Shown here piece by piece: positions 44,322 to 53,832 of a stretch of 64,000 nucleotides of DNA (the first letter of the stretch is position 1; every line of letters starts with the position of its first letter). A program made the position numbers and the translations under genes. Origin of the DNA: Pseudacidovorax sp. (lineage in GTDB: Bacteria; Pseudomonadota; Gammaproteobacteria; Burkholderiales; Burkholderiaceae_C); contig NZ_JAGOPN010000017.1 in the NCBI RefSeq assembly GCF_017991995.1, positions 1 through 64,000 on the forward strand. Direction: 5' to 3'. The notes under the pieces were generated by a model. It ran no database searches and was not told where the DNA came from. It worked only from the letters and a program-made list of their open reading frames with translations.

Positions 44322-44366
44322 TTGCGTCAAACAGCGCGGCAATCTTAAGATAAGCCGACCGGTCGG
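44322..44366 (+). promoter_or_regulatory. paaG promoter with palindromic operator
   Basis: A TTGCGT -35 (44322-44327) and TAAGAT -10 (44346-44351) with an 18-base spacer. Immediately after them, CCGACCGGTCGG (44355-44366) is a perfect 12-base palindrome covering the start site. It lies in the 166-base gap between paaY and paaG. It is the likely operator of the TetR-type regulator at the end of the operon. Confidence 0.75.
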
Positions 44367-44415
44367 TCGAAAGTAATTCGGCGAAACGACCCCCGAACAA
44401 TCCCGGAGACGCCCC

Positions 44416-45213
44416 ATGTCCGACGCCCTGGTGATCGAGAGCACGGCCGATGCCGTGCGCACCCTGACGCTCAACCGTCCCGCCGCGCTCAACAGCTTCA
44501 CGCAGGCGATGCACCACGCGCTCATGGACGCGCTGGAGCGCGCTGCGGCGGATGTCGGCGTTCGCGCGCTGGTGCTCACCGGCGCCGGCCGCGGCTTCTG
44601 CGCCGGCCAGGATCTGGCCGATCCCGCCGTGGCCCCCGAGCCTGGCGGCACGCCCAAGGACCTGGGCGAGGTCATCGACCGCTTTTACCGTCCGCTGGTG
44701 CTGCGCCTGCGCAGCATGCCGGTGCCGGTGGTGGCGGCCGTCAACGGCGTGGCCGCGGGCGCCGGCGCCAACCTCGCGCTGTGTGCGGACCTTGTCCTGG
44801 CGGCGCGCTCGGCCAGCTTCATCCAGGCCTTTGCCAAGATCGGCCTGGTGCCCGACACGGGTGGCACCTGGCTGCTGCCGAGGCTGGTGGGCCGTGCGCG
44901 CGCGCTGGGCCTGGGCCTGCTGGGCGACAAGCTGCCGGCCGGGGAAGCCGAGCGTATCGGCCTGATCTGGCGCGTGGTCGACGATGCCGCCCTGGCGGAG
45001 GAGGCGCAGCAACTGGCCCGCCGGCTGGCCGCCATGCCGGTGAAGGCCCTGGTCGCCACGCGCACGGCCTTCGATGCGGCGCAGGCGCTGGATCTGGAGG
45101 CTGCCCTGACCCAGGAGGCCCGCCTGCAGGGCGAGCTCGGGCGTGCCCACGACTACCAGGAAGGCGTGGCCGCCTTCGGCGCCCGCCGTGCCCCGCAGTT
45201 CACCGACCGCTGA
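44416..45213 (+). CDS. paaG: 1,2-epoxyphenylacetyl-CoA isomerase PaaG
   Basis: A 265-residue crotonase-fold enzyme. The PaaG-type signature [11 protein letters not shown] and later [17 protein letters not shown] are present. It turns ring-1,2-epoxyphenylacetyl-CoA into the oxepin. First gene of the plus-strand paa operon. Confidence 0.94.
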   Translation: MSDALVIESTADAVRTLTLNRPAALNSFTQAMHHALMDALERAAADVGVRALVLTGAGRGFCAGQDLADPAVAPEPGGTPKDLGEVIDRFYRPLVLRLRSMPVPVVAAVNGVAAGAGANLALCADLVLAARSASFIQAFAKIGLVPDTGGTWLLPRLVGRARALGLGLLGDKLPAGEAERIGLIWRVVDDAALAEEAQQLARRLAAMPVKALVATRTAFDAAQALDLEAALTQEARLQGELGRAHDYQEGVAAFGARRAPQFTDR

Positions 45214-45220
45214 AGCCGTC

Positions 45221-45667
45221 ATGGCCGCATCCCCTACACCCCAGCCCGAGCAGATCGCCGACGCCGTGCGCGACGGCATGGCCGCCAACGATCGGGCCCT
45301 GCATGCGCTGGGCATCGCCATCGTCGCCATTTCGCCCGGCGCAGCCACGGCCGCCATGAGCGTGCGCGAGGACATGCTCAACGGCCACGACATCTGCCAC
45401 GGCGGCCTGATCGCGACGCTGGCCGACACCGCCTTCGCCTACGCCTGCAATGCCTACGACGAACTCACCGTGGCCTCGGGCTTCGGCGTGGACTTCGTCG
45501 CGCCGGCCCGTCTGGGCGACCGTCTGGAAGCGCGGTGCACCGAGGTCTCGAAGACCGGGCGCACCGGCGTGTACGACGTGGTCGTGACCAACCAGCGCGG
45601 CGAGCGCGTGGCGGTGTTCCGCGGCCGCTCCTACACCGCCCGCGGCCGGCCCGCGGTACCGCGCTGA
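45221..45667 (+). CDS. paaI: Hydroxyphenylacetyl-CoA thioesterase PaaI
   Basis: A 148-residue hotdog-fold thioesterase with NGHDICHGGLIATLADTAFA, the family's active-site helix. It frees CoA from stalled aromatic intermediates. It starts seven bases after paaG. Confidence 0.94.
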   Translation: MAASPTPQPEQIADAVRDGMAANDRALHALGIAIVAISPGAATAAMSVREDMLNGHDICHGGLIATLADTAFAYACNAYDELTVASGFGVDFVAPARLGDRLEARCTEVSKTGRTGVYDVVVTNQRGERVAVFRGRSYTARGRPAVPR

Positions 45668-45693
45668 CCGATTTGCCCGCAAGGAGACGACCC

Positions 45694-47010
45694 ATGCCCG
45701 TCAAGCAGCCGGCCCCCGGCGACCTGGAACCCATCGAGACCGCCAGCCGCGACGAGATCGCCGCGCTGCAGTTGCAGCGCCTGCGCGCCACGCTGGAGAA
45801 CGTCTACGAGAACGTGCCGCACTACCGCCGCGCCTTCGACGAGCGGGGCGTGCATCCGTCGGACCTGCGGCAGTTGTCGGACCTGGCGAAGTTCCCCTTC
45901 ACCGTCAAGAGCGACCTGCGCGACCACTATCCCTTCGGCATGCTGGCCGTGCCGCGCGAGCGGCTGGCGCGCATCCATGCCTCGTCGGGCACCACGGGCA
46001 AGCCCACGGTGGTGGGCTACACCGCCGGCGACATCGACCGCTGGGCCGACCTGGTGGCCCGCTCCATCCGCGCCGCGGGCGGCCGGGCCGGCGACCTGAT
46101 CCACGTGGCCTACGGCTACGGCCTGTTCACCGGCGGCCTGGGGGCGCACTACGGGGTGGAGCGGCTGGGCTGCACCGCCATTCCCATGTCGGGCGGACAG
46201 ACCGAGAAGCAGGTGCAGATGATCCGCGACCTGAAGCCGTCGATCATCATGGTCACGCCCAGCTACATGCAGGTGATCGTCGAGGAGTTCGCGCGCCAGG
46301 GCCTGGACGCGCGCGACTGCTCGCTCAGGGTCGGCATCTTCGGCGCCGAGCCCTGGACCGAGGCCATGCGCCGCGAGATCGAGGGCCGTGCCGGCATCGA
46401 TGCGGTGGACATCTATGGCCTGTCCGAGGTCATGGGCCCGGGCGTGGCCAGCGAATGCATCGAGTCGAAGGACGGCCCGGTGATCTGGGAAGACCACTTC
46501 TATCCCGAGATCATCGACCCCGAGACCGGCGCGGTGCTGCCCGACGGCGAGGAGGGCGAGCTGGTCTTCACCACGCTCACCAAGGAGGCCCTGCCCATCG
46601 TGCGCTACCGCACGCGCGACCTCACGCGGCTGCTGCCGCCCACCGCCCGCGCCTTCCGGCGCATGGGCAAGATCGTCGGCCGCAGCGACGACATGCTGAT
46701 CATCCGTGGCGTCAATGTCTTTCCCACGCAGGTGGAGGAGATCGTGCTGCAGCACCCGCAGCTCTCCGGCCAGTACCAGCTGGTGGTGCGCCGGGATGGC
46801 CACCTGGACACGGTGGAGGTGCGCTGCGAGCTGCAGCCCGAGGCCGCGGCCGCCGCGAGTGCGGCGGAGGTGGCCGGCTGGGTGCAGCACCGTATCAAGA
46901 CGCTGATCGGCATCAGCACCACCGTCAACGTGCTGCCGCCCGATGGCATCGAGCGCACGCTCACCGGCAAGGCACGCCGGGTCTTCGACGAACGCGCCAA
47001 GGCCCGCTGA
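45694..47010 (+). CDS. paaK: Phenylacetate-CoA ligase PaaK
   Basis: A 438-residue AMP-forming ligase with SSGTTGKPTVVGYT, YGLSEVMGPGVASEC and the C-terminal Lys in ERTLTGKARRVFDE. It makes phenylacetyl-CoA, the inducer and substrate of the pathway. AAGGAGA precedes the ATG. Confidence 0.97.
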   Translation: MPVKQPAPGDLEPIETASRDEIAALQLQRLRATLENVYENVPHYRRAFDERGVHPSDLRQLSDLAKFPFTVKSDLRDHYPFGMLAVPRERLARIHASSGTTGKPTVVGYTAGDIDRWADLVARSIRAAGGRAGDLIHVAYGYGLFTGGLGAHYGVERLGCTAIPMSGGQTEKQVQMIRDLKPSIIMVTPSYMQVIVEEFARQGLDARDCSLRVGIFGAEPWTEAMRREIEGRAGIDAVDIYGLSEVMGPGVASECIESKDGPVIWEDHFYPEIIDPETGAVLPDGEEGELVFTTLTKEALPIVRYRTRDLTRLLPPTARAFRRMGKIVGRSDDMLIIRGVNVFPTQVEEIVLQHPQLSGQYQLVVRRDGHLDTVEVRCELQPEAAAAASAAEVAGWVQHRIKTLIGISTTVNVLPPDGIERTLTGKARRVFDERAKAR

Positions 47011-47055
47011 CCGGCCTTCGTCCGCCCCCACGCAAACCACAGGAAGGACCGCCCC

Positions 47056-48066
47056 ATGTACACCCAGGCCATGGACACCGCCGGCAAGGACGCCGACGCC
47101 CGCAAGCCCGTGCGCTCCGCCCAGGAGGCCCTGTTGGAGGCCCGCTTCGATGCGCGCATCGACGACGGCGCCTTCATCGAGGCGAAGGACTGGATGCCGG
47201 AGCACTACCGCCGGACGCTGGTGCGCCAGATCAGCCAGCATGCGCATTCCGAGATCGTCGGCATGCTGCCCGAGGGCAACTGGATCACCCGCGCACCGAC
47301 GCTCAAGCGCAAGGCCATCCTGCTGGCCAAGGTGCAGGACGAGGGCGGCCACGGCCTGTACCTGTATGCCGCGGCCGAGACGCTGGGCACCTCGCGCGAC
47401 CAGATGCTGGAGGCCCTGCACAGCGGCAAGGCCAAGTACAGCTCGATCTTCAACTACCCCACGCTCACCTGGGCCGACGTGGGCGCCATCGGCTGGCTGG
47501 TGGACGGCGCGGCCATCATGAACCAGGTGCCCATCTGCCGCTGCTCCTATGCGCCCTATGCCCGCGCCATGGTGCGCATCTGCCGGGAGGAGAGCTTCCA
47601 TCAGCGCCAGGGCTTCGAAAGCCTGCTGACCATGATGCAGCAGGGCACCGAGGCGCAGAAGGCCATGGTGCAGGACGCCGTCGATCGCTGGTGGTGGCCC
47701 TCGGTGATGATGTTCGGCCCGCCCGACGACCAGAGCCCCAACACGGCGCAGTCCATGCGCTGGGGCATCAAGCGCGTGTCCAACGACGAGCTGCGGCAGA
47801 AGTTCGTCGACGCCGCCGTCGAGCAGGCCCGCGTGCTGGGCGTGACCCTGCCCGACCCCGCGCTGAAGTGGAACGAGGAGCGGCAGCACCACGACTTCGG
47901 TGCCATCGACTGGGCCGAGTTCTGGCGCGTCATCGCCGGCGACGGCCCCTGCAACCGCGAGCGCCTGGCCGCCCGCGTGAAGGCCTGGGAGGAGGGCGCC
48001 TGGGTGCGCGAAGCCGCCCTGGCCCATGCCCGCAAGCAGGAAGAGCAATTCAAGGAGGCCGCATGA
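47056..48066 (+). CDS. paaA: Phenylacetyl-CoA epoxidase subunit PaaA
   Basis: A 336-residue diiron catalytic subunit. Iron ligand regions are visible in [12 protein letters not shown] and [13 protein letters not shown]. It is the oxygenase of the multicomponent ring 1,2-epoxidase. AGGAAGGA precedes the ATG. The stop overlaps paaB (ATGA). Confidence 0.97.
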   Translation: MYTQAMDTAGKDADARKPVRSAQEALLEARFDARIDDGAFIEAKDWMPEHYRRTLVRQISQHAHSEIVGMLPEGNWITRAPTLKRKAILLAKVQDEGGHGLYLYAAAETLGTSRDQMLEALHSGKAKYSSIFNYPTLTWADVGAIGWLVDGAAIMNQVPICRCSYAPYARAMVRICREESFHQRQGFESLLTMMQQGTEAQKAMVQDAVDRWWWPSVMMFGPPDDQSPNTAQSMRWGIKRVSNDELRQKFVDAAVEQARVLGVTLPDPALKWNEERQHHDFGAIDWAEFWRVIAGDGPCNRERLAARVKAWEEGAWVREAALAHARKQEEQFKEAA

Positions 48067-48437
48067 GCGAGCACACCCCCGACGCGAAGGGCGACCGCAT
48101 CGCAGGCGAGGCCGAAGCCAGACCCGTGGGCAACGCAAGCCGGGCGCAACCGCCCCGCGCCGAGTGGCCGCTGTGGGAGGTCTTCGTGCGCACCAAGGCC
48201 GGCCTGGACCACAAGCACTGCGGCAGCCTGCATGCTGCCGACGCGCGCATGGCCATCCAGCTGGCGCGCGACGTGTACACGCGCCGGCAGGAGGGCACCA
48301 GCGTGTGGGTGGTGCGGGCCGACCAGATCGTCGCCAGCGATCCCGGCGACAAGGACATGTACTTCGACCCGATGGAGGACAAGGTCTACCGCCATCCCAC
48401 CTTCTACACGCTGCCCGGCGCGGTGGACCACATGTGA
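48063..48437 (+). CDS. paaB: Phenylacetyl-CoA epoxidase subunit PaaB
   Basis: A 124-residue protein with [28 protein letters not shown], typical of PaaB. The N-terminal 33 residues are a longer, charged extension than in most PaaB proteins (about 95 residues). A later start is possible, but the ATGA overlap with paaA favours this one. Confidence 0.95.
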   Translation: MSEHTPDAKGDRIAGEAEARPVGNASRAQPPRAEWPLWEVFVRTKAGLDHKHCGSLHAADARMAIQLARDVYTRRQEGTSVWVVRADQIVASDPGDKDMYFDPMEDKVYRHPTFYTLPGAVDHM

Positions 48438-48457
48438 GCACCGACGGGAGACACCAC

Positions 48458-49246
48458 ATGCAAGCCTCCATCGAGATCGCCCAGGACGCGCCGCTGCAGT
48501 ACCTGCTGCGCATCGGCGACACCGCCCTCATCCTCGGCCAGCGGCTGGGCGAATGGACCGGTCACGCGCCGGTGCTGGAAGAGGACATCGCGCTGGCCAA
48601 CATGGCGCTGGACCTGATCGGCCAGGCCCGCGCGGTGCTGAGCCATGCCGGCGCCGTCGAGGGCCGCGGCCATGACGAGGACCAGCTCGCCTTCCTGCGC
48701 GAGGAGCGCGACTACCGCAACGTGACGCTGGTGGAGCTGCCCAATGGCCCGGGCCGGCCCGGCGACTTCGCGCTCGCCGTATTGCGCAACACCATGGCCG
48801 CGACCTTCTTCCACCTGCTGTGGACGCGGCTGCAGGACTCCACCGACGCCGAGCTGGCGGCCATCGCCGGCAAGGCCGTGAAGGAGGCGCGCTACCACCA
48901 GCAGCATGCCGCCGACTGGGTGGTGCGCCTGGGCGACGGCACGGCGGAGTCGCGCCGGCGCATGGTGGCCGCGCTGGAGCGGCTGTGGCCCTATGCCGCC
49001 GAACTTTTCGCCGACGACGCGGTGGACGAGGCCGCCGCCGCCAGCGGCCTGGGCCCGCGCTGGAGCGCGCTGCGCCCCGACTGGGAGGCCGCGATGGCCG
49101 AGGTGCTGGCCGAGGCCTCGTTGCCGGTGCCCGCGCACACGGCCTTTGTCAGCACCGGCAAGCGCGGCGTGCACAGCGAGCACATGGGCTACATCCTGGC
49201 CGAGATGCAGCAACTGCAGCGGGCCTATCCCGGAGGCGTGTGGTGA
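48458..49246 (+). CDS. paaC: Phenylacetyl-CoA epoxidase subunit PaaC
   Basis: A 262-residue helical ferritin-like structural subunit. Family segments include GDTALILGQRLGEWTGHAPVLEEDIALAN and GRGHDEDQLAFLREERDYRN. It pairs with PaaA and stabilises it. It overlaps paaD by four bases. Confidence 0.95.
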   Translation: MQASIEIAQDAPLQYLLRIGDTALILGQRLGEWTGHAPVLEEDIALANMALDLIGQARAVLSHAGAVEGRGHDEDQLAFLREERDYRNVTLVELPNGPGRPGDFALAVLRNTMAATFFHLLWTRLQDSTDAELAAIAGKAVKEARYHQQHAADWVVRLGDGTAESRRRMVAALERLWPYAAELFADDAVDEAAAASGLGPRWSALRPDWEAAMAEVLAEASLPVPAHTAFVSTGKRGVHSEHMGYILAEMQQLQRAYPGGVW

Positions 49247-49794
49247 GCGCGATGGCGGCCGTGCCCACGCCGGCTTCGGTGCCGCAACAGTCCGCGCGCA
49301 TGGCGCGTGCCTGGGCTGTGCTGGCCGACGTTCCCGACCCGGAGGTACCGGCGCTGTCGGTGTGCGACCTGGGCCTGGTGCGCGAAATTCGCCTCGACGC
49401 CGACGGCCTGACCGTGGTGCTGACGCCGACCTATTCCGGCTGTCCTGCCACCGAGGTGATCGCGCAGAGCGTGCGCGATGCGATCGAGGCCGACGGCCTG
49501 GGGCCGGTGCAGACCGTGTTGCGCCGCGCGCCGGCCTGGACCACCGACTGGATCAGCGAGGACGGCCGCCGCAAGCTGCGCGAGTACGGCATCGCGCCCC
49601 CCGGCCCGGTGGCGGCGGGGCAGGGCGTGCCGGTGCGGCTGGTGGGACGCCGTGGCGCCACGCCCATGGTCGCCTGTCCGCGCTGCGGCAGCATCGAGAC
49701 CGAGCGGCTGTCCGCCTTCGGTGCCACCGCCTGCAAGGCGCTCTACCGCTGCATCGCCTGTCGCGAACCCTTCGAGCATTTCAAGCCGCTATGA
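49243..49794 (+). CDS. paaD: Phenylacetate epoxidase maturation protein PaaD
   Basis: A 183-residue MIP18/DUF59 domain protein (DVPDPEVPALSVCDLGLV, TPTYSGCPATEVI) with a C-terminal zinc-ribbon-like CPRCG and CIAC. It is thought to help iron or Fe-S insertion into the epoxidase. GTG 49243 is chosen: GGAGG lies six bases before it, and GTGA overlaps the paaC stop. ATG 49252 is an alternative. Confidence 0.94.
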   Translation: MSAMAAVPTPASVPQQSARMARAWAVLADVPDPEVPALSVCDLGLVREIRLDADGLTVVLTPTYSGCPATEVIAQSVRDAIEADGLGPVQTVLRRAPAWTTDWISEDGRRKLREYGIAPPGPVAAGQGVPVRLVGRRGATPMVACPRCGSIETERLSAFGATACKALYRCIACREPFEHFKPL

Positions 49795-50882
49795 CGCCCC
49801 TGTTCCATTCCCTGCGCGTGCGGACCGTGGAGCCCGATACCGCCGAGGCGGTGATCGTCAGCTTCGATGTGCCGCCCGAGCTGCGCCAGACCTTCGGCTT
49901 CACCCAGGGCCAGTACCTCACCCTGCGCAAGCAGATCGACGGGCAGGACCTGCGGCGTTCGTACTCGATCTGTGCCGGCGTGGACGATGGCGTGCTCCGC
50001 GTGGGCGTGCGCAAGGTGCGCGGCGGCGTGTTCTCCAACTGGATCAACGCCCAGCTGCGGCCCGGCGACGAGATTGCCGTCATGGCGCCGCAGGGCCGCT
50101 TCTTCGTTCCGCTGGCGCCCGAGGAGCGCCGGCACCACCTGGGCGTCGCTGGCGGCAGCGGCATCACGCCCATCCTGTCGATCATGAAGACCGTGCTGGC
50201 GCGCGAGCCCGGCAGCCGCTTCACGCTGATCTACGGCAACCGGCAGTTGCGTTCCACCATGTTCAAGGAGGAGCTGGAGGACCTCAAGAACCGCTACCTG
50301 AGCCGGCTGGTCCTGCACCATGTGTTCTCGAACGAGCACACCGACGCGCCCATCAACAGCGGCGTGCTCGACCGCGAGAAGGTGGGCGACTTCCTGCGCA
50401 CGCTGGTGCCGGCCTGGTCCATCGACCATGCCTACATCTGCGGGCCCTACCAGATGAACGACGAGGCCGAGGCGGCATTGCGCGCGGCCGGCGTGCCGGG
50501 GTCGGCGATCCATGTGGAGCGCTTCGGCATCGCCCAGCCGGCCACCGCCCCCGGAGCCGTCGGCGCCGTGATGCACGAGGCACTGCCGGGCGATGCCGAG
50601 CAGGCAAGGGTGGTCATCGTGCGCGATGGGCTCTCGCGCGAGATCGAGTTCCGCCGTGACCAGCCCAGCATCCTCGACTGCGCGGCGGCGGCCGGTGTGG
50701 AGGTGCCGTATTCGTGCACCTCGGGCGTGTGCGGCACCTGCCGCGCCAAGGTGCTCGAAGGCGCGGTGCGCATGGGGCGCAATTTCGCCCTCGACAAGGC
50801 GGAGGTGCAGGCCGGCTTCGTGCTCACCTGCCAGGCCCATCCCACCACGGACCGGGTGGTACTCTCGTTCGACGAACGTTGA
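49791..50882 (+). CDS. paaE: Phenylacetyl-CoA epoxidase reductase PaaE
   Basis: A 363-residue reductase. The FAD-binding domain has RRSYSICAG, the NAD domain GVAGGSGITPILSIMK and the tail GPYQMND. The C-terminal plant-type 2Fe-2S domain has CTSGVCGTCRAKV with the last cysteine in LTCQAH. It passes electrons from NADPH to PaaA. The ATGA overlap with paaD. Confidence 0.97.
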   Translation: MTPLFHSLRVRTVEPDTAEAVIVSFDVPPELRQTFGFTQGQYLTLRKQIDGQDLRRSYSICAGVDDGVLRVGVRKVRGGVFSNWINAQLRPGDEIAVMAPQGRFFVPLAPEERRHHLGVAGGSGITPILSIMKTVLAREPGSRFTLIYGNRQLRSTMFKEELEDLKNRYLSRLVLHHVFSNEHTDAPINSGVLDREKVGDFLRTLVPAWSIDHAYICGPYQMNDEAEAALRAAGVPGSAIHVERFGIAQPATAPGAVGAVMHEALPGDAEQARVVIVRDGLSREIEFRRDQPSILDCAAAAGVEVPYSCTSGVCGTCRAKVLEGAVRMGRNFALDKAEVQAGFVLTCQAHPTTDRVVLSFDER

Positions 50883-50895
50883 CGGGAACGCAGGG

Positions 50896-51567
50896 ATGGC
50901 ACGAGGACGCGCAGCAGGCTACGACGAACAACGCGAGACCATCCTGGCGCAGGCCGGGCTGCTGTTCGCGCGGCGGGGCTATCCCGCCACCTCGATGAAC
51001 CAGGTGGCCGAGGCCTGCGGCCTGTCCAAGCCCACGCTCTACCACTACTACAAGGACAAGTACACGCTGCTCGTGAGCATCGCCGAGGCCCATGTGAGCC
51101 GGCTCGATGCCATCGTCTCGGAGGTGTGGGCCGGCGAGATGCCGCCCGAGGCCCGCATGCGCGAGCTGATCCTGCGGCTGGTGCGCGAGTACGCCACCGC
51201 GCAGAGCGCCCACCGCGTGCTCACCGAGGACGTGCGCTTCCTGGAGCCCGAAGACCGCCAGCGCGTGCTCGACAAGGAGCGCGCCGTGGTGCGCGGTTTC
51301 GCGCGGGCCGTGGCGGCCCTGCGGCCCGACCTGCAGGACACGCTGATGGGCATGCCGCTGACCATGCTGCTGTTCGGAATGATCAACTGGATGTTCACCT
51401 GGATGAAGCCCGATGGGCCGCTGGACTACGAGGACATGGCGCCCGTGGTGGCCGACCTGTTCCTGGGCGGGCTGCCGGCGGTGCGCCTGCCCGACGCTGC
51501 GCGTCGGCCGGTGGACGTTCCCATTGCCGCTTCCGATTCCGACACCGATCCGGCGCCGACCGGCTGA
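50896..51567 (+). CDS. paaR: TetR-family regulator of the paa operon
   Basis: A 223-residue TetR regulator. The DNA-binding domain (about 10-55) has SMNQVAEACGLSKPTLYHYYKDKYTL. It lies 13 bases after paaE. PaaR proteins of other betaproteobacteria repress paa genes and release on phenylacetyl-CoA. The palindrome before paaG fits this role, so the name is a context call. Confidence 0.85.
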   Translation: MARGRAAGYDEQRETILAQAGLLFARRGYPATSMNQVAEACGLSKPTLYHYYKDKYTLLVSIAEAHVSRLDAIVSEVWAGEMPPEARMRELILRLVREYATAQSAHRVLTEDVRFLEPEDRQRVLDKERAVVRGFARAVAALRPDLQDTLMGMPLTMLLFGMINWMFTWMKPDGPLDYEDMAPVVADLFLGGLPAVRLPDAARRPVDVPIAASDSDTDPAPTG

Positions 51568-51585
51568 CCGGCGGCACCTTTCGCA

Positions 51586-51615
51586 CGCCGCGGGGCGACG
51601 CGCCCCGGCGTTTTC
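51586..51615 (+). terminator. Terminator after paaR
   Basis: CGCCG-CGGGGCG and CGCCCCGGCG pair with a small bulge and an ACG loop, and TTTTC follows. It separates the paa operon from the liv transporter genes. Confidence 0.75.
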
Positions 51616-51649
51616 TGCCAGACCGAGAAAGTACAGAAGGAGACAAGCC

Positions 51650-52798
51650 ATGAAGTTCAAGATCCAGGCGCTCGCCGCCGCCGCGCTGGCCTGCGCGGCC
51701 AGCCTGTCGTGGGCCGACCTGACGGTGGGCGTCACGCTGTCGACCACGGGCCCCGCGGCCTCGTTGGGCATTCCGCAGAAGAACACCATCGCCCTCATGC
51801 CCAAGACCATCGGCGGGCAGAAGGTCAACTACGTGGTGCTCGACGATGCCAGCGACACCACCACCGCGGTCAACAACACCCGCAAGCTGATCGCCGACAA
51901 CAAGGCCGACGTGATCGTCGGCTCCAGCGTCACGCCCAACTCGCTGGCCATGATCGACGTGGCCGCCGAGGCGCGCGTGCCGATGATCAGCCTGGCGGCA
52001 TCGGCCCGGATCATCTCGCCCATGGACGACAAGAAGAAGTGGGTCTTCAAGACCCCGCAGAACGACGACATGATGGCGCAGGCCATCGTCGACCACATGG
52101 CGGCCCGGGGCGTGAAGTCGGTCGGCTTCATCGGCTTCTCCGACGCCTATGGCGAGGGCTGGTACGAGGTCTTCTCCAAGGCCGCCGCGGCCAAGGGCAT
52201 CAAGCTGGCGGCCAACGAGCGCTATGCGCGCACCGACACCTCGGTGACGGGCCAGGCGCTCAAGCTCATGTCCGCCAATCCGGAGGCCGTGCTGATCGCC
52301 GGCTCGGGCACGCCGGCTGCGCTGCCGCAGAAGACGCTGGCCGAGCGCGGCTACAAGGGCAAGGTCTACCAGACGCATGGCGTGGCGAATGCCGACTTCC
52401 TGCGCGTGGGCGGCAAGGACGTGGAAGGCACCATCCTTCCCGCGGGGCCCATGCTGGTGGCCGAGCAACTGCCCGACAGCAACCCGGTCAAGAAGTCGGC
52501 CATGGCCTATGTGTCCGCCTACGAGGCGGCCCACGGCAAGGGCAGTACCGCGGCCTTCGGCGGCCATGCGTGGGATGCCGGCCTGATGCTGCAGGCCGCC
52601 GTGCCCGAGGCGCTCAAGAAGGCGCAGCCGGGAACCCCCGAGTTCCGTGCCGCGCTGCGCGACGCGCTGGAGCAGATCAAGGAAGTGCAGGGCGCCCATG
52701 GCGTCTTCAGCATGACACCCACCGACCACCTCGGCCTCGACAACCGCGCCCGGGTGATGGTGACCATCCAGAACGGCACCTGGAAGTACCTGCCCTGA
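51650..52798 (+). CDS. livK: Branched-chain-type ABC transporter substrate-binding protein
   Basis: A 382-residue periplasmic binding protein (Leu/Ile/Val-binding type) with a signal peptide ending SWA. It has [20 protein letters not shown] and [14 protein letters not shown]. The ligand is unknown. The position after the paa operon suggests phenylacetate or a related aromatic acid (inference). AGAAGGAGA precedes the ATG. Confidence 0.92.
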   Translation: MKFKIQALAAAALACAASLSWADLTVGVTLSTTGPAASLGIPQKNTIALMPKTIGGQKVNYVVLDDASDTTTAVNNTRKLIADNKADVIVGSSVTPNSLAMIDVAAEARVPMISLAASARIISPMDDKKKWVFKTPQNDDMMAQAIVDHMAARGVKSVGFIGFSDAYGEGWYEVFSKAAAAKGIKLAANERYARTDTSVTGQALKLMSANPEAVLIAGSGTPAALPQKTLAERGYKGKVYQTHGVANADFLRVGGKDVEGTILPAGPMLVAEQLPDSNPVKKSAMAYVSAYEAAHGKGSTAAFGGHAWDAGLMLQAAVPEALKKAQPGTPEFRAALRDALEQIKEVQGAHGVFSMTPTDHLGLDNRARVMVTIQNGTWKYLP

Positions 52799-52803
52799 AC
52801 GGC

Positions 52804-53832
52804 ATGGACCTCCAGATCGCCCTGCTGCTGGGCCAGGACGGCATCGTCAACGGCGCCATCTACGCGCTGATGGCGCTCGCGCTGGTGCTGGTGTTCTCGG
52901 TCACGCGCGTCATCTTCATTCCGCAGGGCGAACTGGTGGCCTTCGGCGCGCTGTCGATGGCGGCGCTCGGCACCGGCAAGGTGCCGGGCACCCTGTGGCT
53001 GCTGCTGGTGCTGGCCGTGGCGGTGCTGCTGCTGGAGCTCTGGCGTGCCCGGTGCGGCGCGGTCGTGGAATGGCGGGCGACGCTGGCCTGGACGGTGGTG
53101 CTGCCGCTGCTGGCCTGCGCCGTGGTGCTGCTGTGGCGACCGGCCTCGCTGTGGGGCCAGTCGCTGGCGACGCTGCTGGTCGTCGCGCCGCTCGGCCCGC
53201 TGCTCTACCGACTCGCCTACCGTCCGCTGGCGCGGGCGAGCGTGCTGATCCTGCTGATCGTGTCCGTGGCGTTGCATGGCGTGCTGGTGGGCCTCGGCCT
53301 GCTGTTCTTCGGCGCCGAGGGCTCGCGCACGCCGGCCTTCTCGGAGACCCGCTTCGACTGGGGCGGCGTGACGGTGGCCGGGCAGTCGCTCGTGGTGGTG
53401 GGGGTGGCGGTGCTGCTGGTGGTGCTGATGTTCGTGTTCTTCGAACGCTCCATCGTGGGCAAGGCGCTGCGCGCCGTGGCCATGAACCGCGTGGGCGCGC
53501 GGCTCATGGGCATTCCGGCGGATCTGTCGGGCGACCTGAGCTTTGCGCTGGCGGCGCTGATCGGCGCCGTGGGCGGCCTGCTGGTGGCACCGCTGACGAC
53601 CGTCTACTACGACACCGGCTTCCTGATCGGCCTCAAGGGCTTCGTGGCCGCCATCGTGGGCGGGCTCGCGAGTTATCCGGTGGCGCTGGCGGGCGCGCTC
53701 ATCGTGGGCCAGCTGGAGGCCTTCTCCTCCTTCTGGGCCAGCGCCTTCAAGGAGGTGCTGGTGTTCACGCTGATCATTCCGGTGCTGTGGTGGCGTTCGC
53801 TGCGCAGCCGCCATGTGGAGGACGAGGAATGA
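52804..53832 (+). CDS. livH: Branched-chain-type ABC transporter permease LivH
   Basis: A 342-residue permease with about nine helices. LivH segments include [31 protein letters not shown] and [19 protein letters not shown]. It begins five bases after the binding protein and overlaps the next gene (ATGA). It is longer than most LivH, with an extra loop and helix pair near residues 60-110. Confidence 0.92.
   Translation: MDLQIALLLGQDGIVNGAIYALMALALVLVFSVTRVIFIPQGELVAFGALSMAALGTGKVPGTLWLLLVLAVAVLLLELWRARCGAVVEWRATLAWTVVLPLLACAVVLLWRPASLWGQSLATLLVVAPLGPLLYRLAYRPLARASVLILLIVSVALHGVLVGLGLLFFGAEGSRTPAFSETRFDWGGVTVAGQSLVVVGVAVLLVVLMFVFFERSIVGKALRAVAMNRVGARLMGIPADLSGDLSFALAALIGAVGGLLVAPLTTVYYDTGFLIGLKGFVAAIVGGLASYPVALAGALIVGQLEAFSSFWASAFKEVLVFTLIIPVLWWRSLRSRHVEDEE

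Noticed and set aside
45631-48531. 966-residue minus-strand open frame
   Set aside because: Antisense to paaK, paaA and paaB. No domain or signal is seen.
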